Source: an uncultured Oscillospiraceae bacterium
GTDB taxonomy: Bacteria > Bacillota > Clostridia > Oscillospirales > Oscillospiraceae
Assembly: GCA_934553255.1 (NCBI GenBank)
Contig: CAKTEZ010000003.1
Location: 1 to 64,000 of the forward strand
Reading direction: 5' to 3'
DNA: 64,000 nt
Shown: positions 44,388-51,818 of the stretch, in pieces
Numbering within the stretch: position 1 is the first letter of the stretch
Layout of the letters: each line of letters begins with the position of its first letter
The notes under the pieces: model-generated
The model's input: only the letters and a program-made list of their open reading frames with translations
Told to the model about the DNA's origin: nothing
Database searches by the model: none
Made by a program: the position numbers and the translations under genes

Positions 44388-44777
44388 ATGGCAAGCATGA
44401 CGATCCCAACGAGCAGGGACATTTATCTGGAGCTGAACGGGAAAAAGCTGGCGGTGGTGCAGAGCTACAGCGCCAAGGCGACTCGCACGGGACGCGAGAT
44501 CGAGGCCTTCGGCGAGAGCGAGCCGGTGGCGACGGTCGGCGGGCAGATGCGCTACGCGCTGGAGCTCAGCCGCCTGTATGCGACCGACGAGGCCATCAGC
44601 GACGGCGTCAATTTCTACGAGCTGGAGGATTTTTCCGTGGTGATCTGCCGTCCCGGCAAGCGCATCATCTACAGCCGCTGCCGCTGGAACAACATCGAGG
44701 AGCTGGGCAAGCTCGGCGATCCGGTGGTGGAGAAGGTGTCGGTCATCTCCTGTAAGCGTCTGGAGACGAACGCCTGA
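44388..44777 (+). CDS. Tail tube protein (XkdM-like)
   Basis: The 129-residue protein has the tube fold pattern of PBSX XkdM-type proteins: GRDIYLELNGKKLAVVQSYSAK-like start, ATRTGREIEAFGESEPVA and NFYELEDFSVVICRPGKRIIYSRC. It forms the inner tube within the sheath. AAGGAGG lies before the ATG. The next gene begins in its stop codon. Confidence 0.87.
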   Translation: MASMTIPTSRDIYLELNGKKLAVVQSYSAKATRTGREIEAFGESEPVATVGGQMRYALELSRLYATDEAISDGVNFYELEDFSVVICRPGKRIIYSRCRWNNIEELGKLGDPVVEKVSVISCKRLETNA

Positions 44778-45550
44778 TGACGGACGAAGCGGTTTTCGCG
44801 GCGCGGAAAAGGCGCGTGACCGAGCAGCTCGGCGAGGCGGTATTCGCGGCGGTCGGACTGATGGTGCGGCAGTATCTGGAAGCGCCCGATGTAAAGTTTG
44901 ACGGGGCAGACTTCGACGCCGCGGCGCAGGAGGACCGTGCGGAGACAGCGGACGCCGGACGCGGGGAAAACGAGAGCTTTGACATGGCGCGCTATCAGCG
45001 GCTTCAAGCGGAGGCGTCGGCGGCAGAGCGCGGAGAGAGCGAAGACCGCGCCGATGCGGAGGAGGGAAACGCGGCGCACCGACAGCGCGCGGAGGCGGCA
45101 GACGGCAGCGGAGAGACCGCGCCGACGGCGGAGACAGACACCGGACGCGGCGCGGAAAACAAACGCCCGCACACCGCGCTGCCGCAGAACACGGAGCCGC
45201 AGAGCAGGAAAAGGGCTGACGCGGGGGAAGCGGACGATCGGCGCCGCTCTTTGCGGGAGAGCGGGGAAAAGCCGGACGGGGACGAGAGCGCGGCTGAGGA
45301 GGCCGTGCGGCCGAAGCATCGCACGGCGGAGGAAGCGAAAGCCCTGAGGAGCGTTCGGCACACTACGCGTGCGGCGGTATGGGAACGGCCCGCGGGAGCG
45401 GCTGAGGAGAGCCGCACGGCGCGGAACGCGGGAGCGGCAGCGTTTTTCGAGCGGACGGAGAGGGGCGAGCCTCTCCGCGCCGCGCGCGGGGTGAGCGAGG
45501 AGATCGAGCGCGACGCGCGGCGCTATGACGGGAATTTTTATCTTTACTGA
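44777..45550 (+). CDS. Disordered, charged protein in the tape-measure position (257 aa)
   Basis: The frame starts in the tube stop codon (TGATG). Residues 1-45 are helical (RKRRVTEQLGEAVFAAVGLMVRQYL) and 46-230 are low complexity, rich in Glu, Ala, Arg and Asp, with almost no hydrophobic residues. The C-terminus ERDARRYDGNFYLY is ordered and resembles the end of tail assembly proteins in related clusters. In PBSX-like loci a chaperone and a tape-measure protein of over 1000 residues lie here; no such gene is present. It may be a chaperone, a very short ruler or a linker. Confidence 0.6.
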   Translation: MTDEAVFAARKRRVTEQLGEAVFAAVGLMVRQYLEAPDVKFDGADFDAAAQEDRAETADAGRGENESFDMARYQRLQAEASAAERGESEDRADAEEGNAAHRQRAEAADGSGETAPTAETDTGRGAENKRPHTALPQNTEPQSRKRADAGEADDRRRSLRESGEKPDGDESAAEEAVRPKHRTAEEAKALRSVRHTTRAAVWERPAGAAEESRTARNAGAAAFFERTERGEPLRAARGVSEEIERDARRYDGNFYLY

Positions 45551-45565
45551 GAGGGGGCGGGGCGC

Positions 45566-46123
45566 ATGAGACTGACACCGATGCGCTATAAGGACTATAT
45601 CTGGCCGAACAATCCGGAGAGCTACCGCATTTCGTTCCGCCGCTCCGTGGCGGCGCACAAGCTGCCGGGCGGGACCTATGCCATGCAGGACCTCGGAACG
45701 GTCTGGCGCGTGCTGGAGGGCGAGGGGGCGTTCGCGGGAGCGGGCGCGTACGAGGAGTTCAAAAAGCTGGCGACGGTGTTTTATCAGGGCGGCGCGGGCA
45801 TTCTGGTGCATCCGGTGTGGATGACGACGCGGGCCTACTTTGTGGAACTGGAGGCTTTGCAGGAGCCGACGCCGGACTATGTGCGCTATCGCTTTGCCTT
45901 CTGGGAGACCCTTGAGAGCGCGGCGGCGCTCAAGCGCGTGGACGAGGCGGCGCAGGAGAGCGCGGCGGTGCGGGATACGCGGGAGCATACCGTGGCGCAG
46001 GGCGAAACGCTGTGGGGCATCGCGGCGCGGTACGGCACGACGGTGCAGAAGCTGCTGGCGGCGAACCCGCAGATCAAAAACGCCAATCTCATTTACGCGG
46101 GAGAGCGGGTGAGACTGGCGTGA
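45566..46123 (+). CDS. LysM-domain baseplate protein (XkdP-like)
   Basis: The 185-residue protein has an N-terminal XkdP/gp53-like region (MRYKDYIWPNNPESYRISF, KLATVFYQGGAGILVHPVW) and a C-terminal LysM domain (about 138-183: HTVAQGETLWGIAARYGTTVQKLLAANPQIKNANLIYAG). LysM binds glycan and in contractile tails lies at the baseplate. GAGGGGG precedes the ATG. The next gene overlaps its stop. Confidence 0.9.
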   Translation: MRLTPMRYKDYIWPNNPESYRISFRRSVAAHKLPGGTYAMQDLGTVWRVLEGEGAFAGAGAYEEFKKLATVFYQGGAGILVHPVWMTTRAYFVELEALQEPTPDYVRYRFAFWETLESAAALKRVDEAAQESAAVRDTREHTVAQGETLWGIAARYGTTVQKLLAANPQIKNANLIYAGERVRLA

Positions 46124-47052
46124 CGGGACGGGTGACGACCGCGCAGGGCGCGGTGTATGAGCTGCCGACGCTGCTGTCGTGGCGGCTGCGGCGCACGGGC
46201 GGCGTTCCGTGCGACAGCTTTACGGTGCAATGCCTTTACAGCGCCGCGATGACGGATGTGTTCAGGTGCGCCTGCCGCTTCACGGCGGTCGAGGACGGCG
46301 CGGCGGTGTTCGTCGGCGTGGTGGACGAGTGGCGGGCGGAAATGGACGGAACGGGTTTGGTGCTGACGATGAGCGGGCGCGGCATGGCCGCGCTGCTGCT
46401 CGACAACGAGGCGGAGAGCATGACCTACCAGCGCGCGGCGCTGAGCGAGATCGTGCGCGATCATGTGACGCCGTGCGGCGTCATGTGCCGGACGCGCGGG
46501 GAGGTCCGCACGGTGGGTGAGTACACGGTGGCAAGCGGCGCGAGCCGCTGGAAGGCGGTAGAGGGCTTTGCGAACCGCTGCGGTCTGCTGCCGCAGTTCA
46601 CGAAGGACGGCGTGCTGTGCTTCCGCGCGGCGGACGAAGGCGTGCGGCACATACTGGGCGCGGGAGCGCCCATTGTGAGTGCGGCGTACCGCGACAGACG
46701 GTACGGCGTGCTTTCGGAGGTCGTGGCGATCGACCGGACGAGAGGAACGCGCCAGACCGTGCGGAACGAGGCGTTTCTCGCGCGGGGCGGAAGCTGCCGC
46801 CGCGTCGTATATGTGCCGTCGCGGGGCGGAGACGAGCTGCGCTATACGGGACGCTATCAGATCGAAAAGAGCGCGGAGGGGGCGCGGGAACTGACGCTGA
46901 CGCTGGCGGGGCGCGCCGCGGCGGAGCCGCAGGACTATGTGGAGCTGCGGCTGGAGAGGCTGGGGCTTGCCGGAACATATCGCGTGAGCGAGACGACGCG
47001 CGCGCTGACGGCGCGCGGCGAGACGACGGAGCTGGTGCTGTGGGAGGAATGA
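46120..47052 (+). CDS. Baseplate hub protein (XkdQ-like)
   Basis: The 310-residue protein starts at a GTG overlapping the LysM gene stop. The gp27/XkdQ-type hub pattern includes DSFTVQCLYSAAMTDVF, VFVGVVDEWRAEMDG, LTMSGRGMAALLLDNEAE and the late YRVSETTRALTARGETTELVLW. It forms the ring that joins tube and spike. Start chosen by overlap; the open frame further upstream lies inside the LysM gene. Confidence 0.8.
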   Translation: MTGRVTTAQGAVYELPTLLSWRLRRTGGVPCDSFTVQCLYSAAMTDVFRCACRFTAVEDGAAVFVGVVDEWRAEMDGTGLVLTMSGRGMAALLLDNEAESMTYQRAALSEIVRDHVTPCGVMCRTRGEVRTVGEYTVASGASRWKAVEGFANRCGLLPQFTKDGVLCFRAADEGVRHILGAGAPIVSAAYRDRRYGVLSEVVAIDRTRGTRQTVRNEAFLARGGSCRRVVYVPSRGGDELRYTGRYQIEKSAEGARELTLTLAGRAAAEPQDYVELRLERLGLAGTYRVSETTRALTARGETTELVLWEE

Positions 47053-47056
47053 GAGA

Positions 47057-47455
47057 ATGTGGATAGCGGGACGCCTGCGCGGCGCGCAGACGGAGGAGAG
47101 CGTGCAGGGAGAATGCGGGACGGTGACCATTGGCGGAAGTGCGGCGGGCGTGCTGATGCGCGGCGAGGAGCGCGGTCTACCGACGGCGGCGCCGGGCGGT
47201 TACGCATGGCGGCCGAGAGGCGGCGAGCGAGTGTTGGTACTCAAAAGCGGGACGCGCGGCGAGGAACGCTGCGTGGCGCTGTCGCTGGACACGGCGGCAA
47301 AGCAGGCGGGATTGGCGGACGGTGAGATCTGCCTTTACAGCGCCGGAGGCGCGAGCGTCTGCCTGCGGAACAATGGGCGCGTGGAGATCAAGGGACGGCT
47401 TTTTCTGAATGGAAGGGAACTGAGGCTGCCGGAGGAGGACGACGATGGAGCTTAA
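47057..47455 (+). CDS. Baseplate spike-type protein (gpV/XkdR-like)
   Basis: The 132-residue protein shows an OB-like pattern with GGYAWRPRGGERVLVLKSG, then a short repetitive beta tail (SLDTAAKQAGLADGEICLYSAGGASVCLRNNGRVEIKGRLFLNGREL). This fits small gpV/XkdR-type spike proteins, which lack an enzymatic domain. It starts 4 bases after the hub gene and overlaps the next by 11 bases. Confidence 0.7.
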   Translation: MWIAGRLRGAQTEESVQGECGTVTIGGSAAGVLMRGEERGLPTAAPGGYAWRPRGGERVLVLKSGTRGEERCVALSLDTAAKQAGLADGEICLYSAGGASVCLRNNGRVEIKGRLFLNGRELRLPEEDDDGA

Positions 47456-47804
47456 AATGAGGAACGGGGACTATGTTCCCGACGGCATCGGCGGAGAGAA
47501 GCGCGCGGTCGGAACGGAGGAACTGCTGGCAAGGGCGCTGTTTCGCCTGAGCGTGCGGCGGGGGAGCTTTCCATTCCTGCCGGAGTTGGGCAGCGAACTG
47601 CATCTTCTCGGGCGGGAGAAGCCGAGCGCGCGGCGCGCGGCGGCGAAGCAGTATGCCGCCGCCGCGCTGGCGGAAGAGAGCGCGCTGACGGTGGAGGATG
47701 TGGAACTGACGGAGTGCGGCGAGGGGCTTTGCGCCCTGCATGTGACGCTGCGGCTCGACAGCGGAAAGGCCGCGGCGCTGGAGCTGACGGTGGGAGGAGA
47801 GTGA
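47445..47804 (+). CDS. Baseplate wedge protein (gp25/XkdS-like)
   Basis: The 119-residue protein has the gp25-like pattern AVGTEELLARALFRLSVRRGSFPFLPELGSELHLL and EESALTVEDVELTE. gp25-like proteins form part of the baseplate wedge and share fold with type VI secretion TssE. It overlaps the spike gene start to end and is followed directly by gpJ. Confidence 0.82.
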   Translation: MELKMRNGDYVPDGIGGEKRAVGTEELLARALFRLSVRRGSFPFLPELGSELHLLGREKPSARRAAAKQYAAAALAEESALTVEDVELTECGEGLCALHVTLRLDSGKAAALELTVGGE

Positions 47805-48869
47805 ATGATGAGGGAAGTGAAAACGATCTATGAGGGGCTGCGCGAAAGCTTTGCCGAGCGCGCGGGCTTTCCGCCGAGCGAGGGCTGCGACAGCGCGGTG
47901 CGCCTGTATGCGCTGGCGGCGGAGCTGCAGTCGCTGCTGATGCAGGCGGACTGGGTGCTGGACCAGAGCTTTCCGCAGACGGCGAGAGGGACCTATCTTG
48001 ATTATCATGCCGAGACGCGGGGTCTTACGCGCGTGCCCGCCGAGCGCGCGCACGGCACGCTGCGCTTTGCGGCGGCGGGCGAGATGGCGGCAGACCGGCC
48101 CATTGCAAAGGGAACGGTCTGCATGACGGCGGAGGGCGTCCGCTTCGAGACCACGGAGGACGCGGTGCTTTCCGCGGGCGAGACATGGGTGGACATTTCT
48201 GCCCGCGCCGTGGAGGCGGGGGCGGGCGGAAACGCCGTCGCGGGGACGGTAACGGTGCTGTCGGCGCTGCCGGTGGGCATTGTGCAATGCACGAATACGG
48301 CGGCATTTTCCGGCGGACGCGACGCCGAGGACGACGAGACGCTGCGCGAACGCATCCTTGCAAGCTACCGCCGTCTGCCGAACGGCGCGAACGCCGCCTA
48401 CTACGAGCAGGAAGCGCTGCGCTTTGCGGGCGTGGCGGCGGCAAAGGCGGTGGGGCGCGCCCGCGGCATTGGGACGGTAAATGTGATCGTCGCGGCGCAG
48501 GAGGGTATGCCTTCTCAGGCGCTGCTGGCTGCGGTAGAGACGGAGCTGCAGAAAAAGCGTGAGATCGCAGTCGATCTCAAGGTGTTTGCTCCGACGGAGA
48601 GGGCTGTGGCGGTAAGCGCGGCGCTCAAGACGGCGAGCGGCTACGGCTTCGCCGAGGTCAAGACGCGCGCCGAGGCCGCGCTGCGCGCGCACTTTACCGG
48701 TGCGCTGCTGGGAAGGAGCGTTCCTGCGGCGGAGCTGCTGACGCTGCTCTACAGCGTGGAGGGCGTGGAGAATGTACACCTCGCCGCGCCGACGGCGGAT
48801 GTGACGGCGGCGGCGACGGATCTGCCGACGCTCGGGACGCTGACGCTCAGCGAACTGACGGAGGCGTAG
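47805..48869 (+). CDS. Baseplate J family protein (XkdT-like)
   Basis: The 354-residue protein is a full-length gpJ/XkdT: DWVLDQSFPQTARGTYLDYHAETRGLTR, then VDISARAVEAGAGGNAVAGTVTVLS, FSGGRDAEDDETLRERILASYRRLPNGANAAYY and GTVNVIVAAQEG. It builds the wedge arms of the baseplate. ATGATG at 47805 gives two possible starts. Confidence 0.93.
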   Translation: MMREVKTIYEGLRESFAERAGFPPSEGCDSAVRLYALAAELQSLLMQADWVLDQSFPQTARGTYLDYHAETRGLTRVPAERAHGTLRFAAAGEMAADRPIAKGTVCMTAEGVRFETTEDAVLSAGETWVDISARAVEAGAGGNAVAGTVTVLSALPVGIVQCTNTAAFSGGRDAEDDETLRERILASYRRLPNGANAAYYEQEALRFAGVAAAKAVGRARGIGTVNVIVAAQEGMPSQALLAAVETELQKKREIAVDLKVFAPTERAVAVSAALKTASGYGFAEVKTRAEAALRAHFTGALLGRSVPAAELLTLLYSVEGVENVHLAAPTADVTAAATDLPTLGTLTLSELTEA

Positions 48870-48873
48870 GACG

Positions 48874-49449
48874 ATGGGCTATTACGATTATCTGTGCGAA
48901 CTGCTGGGGCCGCTGCGCGTGTATGAACTGCGCGAAAACAGTCTGAGCGGCGCGGAACTGGCGGCGGCGGGCAAGGGATTGGACGAGGCGGCGGCGCGGC
49001 TGGCCTACGCCGAACGGGAGGGGATCCTGATGACGGCAGAGGACGAGGGGCTTGCACGCCGCGAACGGCTGTTTTCCCGCCTCGGTGTGCGTACGACGCC
49101 GGAACTGCGCCGCCTTGCCATAGCGTCGCTCAGCAGAGTGGATGCGGACGGCTTTACGCCCGAGGCGATCAACCGGACCATCAGCGGCTGCGGCATCCGC
49201 GCTGTGGCAGAGGAGACGGACAAGTATGGCACCGTGCGCGTGACATTCCCGCAGACGGCGGGCGAACCGGAGGACTTCGAGCGTATCCGCGAGATCGTTC
49301 TGGACATCATGCCCTGTCATCTGCAGGTGGATTTCTATCTCCGCTATCTCACATGGGATGAGTGCGAGGGACAGCGCTTTACCTGGGAGAAGGCAGAGGC
49401 GGCGGGTCACACATGGAAAAGCTTCGAGCTGGCGGTGCCGACGGACTGA
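48874..49449 (+). CDS. Tail protein, DUF2313/XkdU-like
   Basis: The 191-residue protein has the YmfQ/XkdU pattern: DYLCELLGPLRVYEL, ADGFTPEAINRTISGCGI, then RIREIVLDIMPCHLQVDFYLRYLTWDECE. It is usually the last baseplate gene, followed by tail fibres. Here the following sequence holds only a holin-like gene and a peptidase, with no fibre or collagen-like gene. Confidence 0.85.
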   Translation: MGYYDYLCELLGPLRVYELRENSLSGAELAAAGKGLDEAAARLAYAEREGILMTAEDEGLARRERLFSRLGVRTTPELRRLAIASLSRVDADGFTPEAINRTISGCGIRAVAEETDKYGTVRVTFPQTAGEPEDFERIREIVLDIMPCHLQVDFYLRYLTWDECEGQRFTWEKAEAAGHTWKSFELAVPTD

Positions 49450-49512
49450 CGCGGAACGCGGACGGGCGCGGGCGGATACAATAATGAAGAAGAGACAGGG
49501 GGAGGGAACGGA

Positions 49513-49701
49513 ATGAAGGAACTGCTTGGAAAACGCATGGCAAATCTTTTTACCGTCAAGAGCATCGTGACCATTACGCTGACGATCACATTCTGCGTGC
49601 TGGAGTGCTGCGGGTCGCTGTCGCAGGACTATATGACGATCTACACGGCGGTGATCGGCTTCTATTTCGGAACGCAGACCAAGAGGGAAGAAGATGCTTG
49701 A
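49513..49701 (+). CDS. Holin-like small membrane protein (62 aa)
   Basis: One long hydrophobic stretch (IVTITLTITFCVLECC) and a second weaker one (YMTIYTAVIGFYFGT) follow a basic N-terminus, ending TKREED. The pattern KSIVTxxLTxxF...MTIYxxVIxFYFGTQ is common in phage-associated small membrane proteins near lysins in Clostridia. It may permeabilise the membrane for release. GGGGGAGGG precedes the ATG and the peptidase gene overlaps its end. Confidence 0.7.
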   Translation: MKELLGKRMANLFTVKSIVTITLTITFCVLECCGSLSQDYMTIYTAVIGFYFGTQTKREEDA

Positions 49702-50341
49702 CAGCAGGGACATCGGAGCGCTGCGCGCGGATGTGGCGGAGAACTGTCGGACGCTGCTGCGCCGTGCGGAGGCGCGGGGGCTGCGGCCGTTGGTGGTGCA
49801 GACGGTACGCGACGCGGAGTATCAACGCTATCTCGCTGCGGCGGGGTTCGCGGCAAAGGGCGCGACGACGCCGAGCTTCCACGCCGCCGATGCGGGCCTG
49901 GCGTTCGACATATGCAAAAATGTGCGCGGACATGAGTATGACGACCCCGCGTTTTTTGAGGAGATGGGAAGGCTCGGCAAGGAGATGGGCTTTACCTGGG
50001 GCGGCGATTGGCGAAGCTTTCCGGACCGGCCGCACTTTCAATGGGACGGCGGCGGGCTTTACAGCTCGGCCATGGTCCGCGCGGGACGGTACCCGCCGCC
50101 GATGCCGCGCTTTTCAGAGGAGGAAACGATGACACAGGAGCAGTTCAACGCCCTGATGGAGGGCTATTGGCGGTCGCTGGCGGAAAGGGAGCCGTCGGAC
50201 TGGAGCGCGGAGGCGCGCCGATGGGCCGAGGAAAACGGACTGATCGTGGGGGACGGAAACGGCAACAAGCAGTACAAGGCATTTGTCACACGCGAGCAGA
50301 TGGCGGTTTTTCTCAAGCGGCTGGCGGAAAGAAAGGAATAA
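49694..50341 (+). CDS. M15-family cell-wall peptidase (endolysin-like)
   Basis: The 215-residue protein has an N-terminal VanY/M15 peptidase (about 10-125) with the metal-site region SFHAADAGLAFDI and DRPHFQWDG, the His/Asp/His pattern of the family, although the first motif has two additional residues. The C-terminal 75 residues (FNALMEGYWRSLAERE, WAEENGLIVGDGNGNKQYKAFVTREQMAVFL) form an SLH-like wall-binding module. It would cleave peptidoglycan crosslinks. It is the last gene before a strong terminator. Confidence 0.85.
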   Translation: MLDSRDIGALRADVAENCRTLLRRAEARGLRPLVVQTVRDAEYQRYLAAAGFAAKGATTPSFHAADAGLAFDICKNVRGHEYDDPAFFEEMGRLGKEMGFTWGGDWRSFPDRPHFQWDGGGLYSSAMVRAGRYPPPMPRFSEEETMTQEQFNALMEGYWRSLAEREPSDWSAEARRWAEENGLIVGDGNGNKQYKAFVTREQMAVFLKRLAERKE

Positions 50342-50350
50342 GGCATACGC

Positions 50351-50391
50351 CAAAACGAGCGGGCAGACGAAAAATCTGCCCGCTCGTTTTG
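50351..50391 (+). terminator. Strong Rho-independent terminator after the virion block
   Basis: CAAAACGAGCGGGCAGA (50351-50367) and TCTGCCCGCTCGTTTTG (50375-50391) form a perfect 17-bp stem. It separates the virion genes from the glutamate fermentation locus. Confidence 0.9.
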
Positions 50392-50561
50392 CGGTGGAAG
50401 AGAGGGTGGGGTGAAGAAAGCGTTAAAAAAATAACAGATGCAAGTTTTCTTGCAAAATTGCAGGAAAGGACAAGAAAAAACGGGCGGAGAGACTACACGA
50501 ATGCGACAAAAAAGCACAGAAAATTTTGGTCACTTTTTTTTGGTTTTCTTAATATTTTTCA

Positions 50562-50590
50562 TTGATTAAATCGGAGACTTCCTCTATAAT
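50562..50590 (+). promoter_or_regulatory. Promoter of the gctA operon
   Basis: TTGATT at 50562-50567, a 17-base spacer and TATAAT at 50585-50590, in an AT-rich upstream tract. It leaves a leader of about 105 bases before gctA. Confidence 0.75.
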
Positions 50591-50599
50591 CTACAATGA

Positions 50600-50702
50600 A
50601 GCCTGTATGAGTACCTATCGGCCAATTTTGAAAGGTTTCATGCAAATAGGCGCCCATTGGCGATAAGAGACCGTAACCAAAAAAAACAGGGAGGGTTTTA
50701 TC
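50600..50702 (+). ncRNA. Structured 5' leader of gctA (possible cis-regulatory RNA)
   Basis: TATCG-G-CCAAT (50616-50626) pairs with ATTGGCGATA (50656-50665), with one bulged G. CCTAT (50614-50618) could alternatively pair with ATAGG (50646-50650), giving two competing folds. The AT-rich rest reaches the GGGAGGG ribosome site at 50689-50695. It matches no riboswitch class I know; a role in control of the operon is inferred. Confidence 0.4.
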
Positions 50703-51800
50703 TTGAATAAGGTCATGTCACTGCACGATGCCGTTGCAAAGTACGTTGAAAACGGCGACGTACTCGCTACCGGCGGCTTCACCACCAACCGTAAGCCGTA
50801 CGCGGCGGTTTCCGAGATCCTGCGTCAGGGTCAGAAGGACTTCATCGTTTATGCCGGTCCCGGCGGCGGCGAGGTCGATATGCTCATCGGCGAGGGCCGT
50901 GTGGCGGCTTACATCAACTGCTACACCGCGAACTCCGGCTACACCAACGTTTCCCGCCGCTTCCGCGCTGCCATTGAGCAGGGCAAGCTTACCTACGAGG
51001 ATTATTCGCAGGACGTTCTGATGCTCATGCTCCACGCCTCTTCCCTCGGCCTTCCGTTCCTGCCGGTCCGCCTGATGCAGGGCAGCGGCCTGATGAAGTA
51101 CTGGGGCATCAGCGAGGAAAAGCGCAAGAGCATGCCCAAGATGGAAGACCTCAAGTGCGTTGAGATCGAAAATCCCATGGTTCCCGGGCAGAAGGTCGTC
51201 GCCGTTCCCGTTCCCAAGATCGATACCGCGCTCATCCACGTCCAGCAGGCCAGCCCCGACGGCACCTGCATCATCATGGGCGATGAGTTCCACGACATCG
51301 ACATCGCGGTCGCCGCGCGCAAGACCATCGTGACCTGCGAGGAGATCGTCTCCGACGAGTACATCCGCCGCGACCCCACCAAGACCCGCATCTTCGGCGA
51401 GTGCGTGCAGGCCGTTGTGAAGGCGCCCTACGGCGCATGGCCCGCCCAGTGCTATGACTATTACGACGACGATGACGCCGCCCTGAAGGAGTACGACAAG
51501 GCCTCCAAGTATCAGGACAAGGCCGACGCCATCGAGCAGCTTGCCAAGGCTGCCGCGAAGGCCGTCAAGAGCCTTGAGAAGGCTCCCGCCGACGAGAAGC
51601 TCGCCGCCGCCGCCGAGGCCGCCGCGAAGGCCGCCAAGGCTGCCGCGGAAGGCACGCTGATCCCCGAGACCTTCGAGGATTATCTGGAAAAGTGGGTCTA
51701 CAGCTGCAAGGACCAGGCCGAGCTGCTCGACAAGATCGGCGGCAGCCGCCTGATGCGCCTGAAGAACGAGCCGCACCTCGGCTATTCCACGACGCACTAA
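50703..51800 (+). CDS. gctA: Glutaconate CoA-transferase subunit A with an Ala/Lys-rich insertion
   Basis: The 365-residue protein resembles Acidaminococcus GctA along most of its length: SLHDAVAKYVENGDVLATGGFTT, AAYINCYTANSGYTNVSRRFRAA, LPFLPVRLMQGSGLMK and VQQASPDGTCIIMG. With GctB it moves CoA onto 2-hydroxyglutarate. About residues 270-323 hold an Ala/Lys/Glu-rich helical stretch (EKLAAAAEAAAKAAKAAAE) not present in the 320-residue enzyme. GGGAGGG is 7 bases before the TTG start. It heads gctAB-gcdA-hgdCAB. Confidence 0.93.
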   Translation: MNKVMSLHDAVAKYVENGDVLATGGFTTNRKPYAAVSEILRQGQKDFIVYAGPGGGEVDMLIGEGRVAAYINCYTANSGYTNVSRRFRAAIEQGKLTYEDYSQDVLMLMLHASSLGLPFLPVRLMQGSGLMKYWGISEEKRKSMPKMEDLKCVEIENPMVPGQKVVAVPVPKIDTALIHVQQASPDGTCIIMGDEFHDIDIAVAARKTIVTCEEIVSDEYIRRDPTKTRIFGECVQAVVKAPYGAWPAQCYDYYDDDDAALKEYDKASKYQDKADAIEQLAKAAAKAVKSLEKAPADEKLAAAAEAAAKAAKAAAEGTLIPETFEDYLEKWVYSCKDQAELLDKIGGSRLMRLKNEPHLGYSTTH

Positions 51801-51818
51801 GTTAGGAGGGGTATTGAA

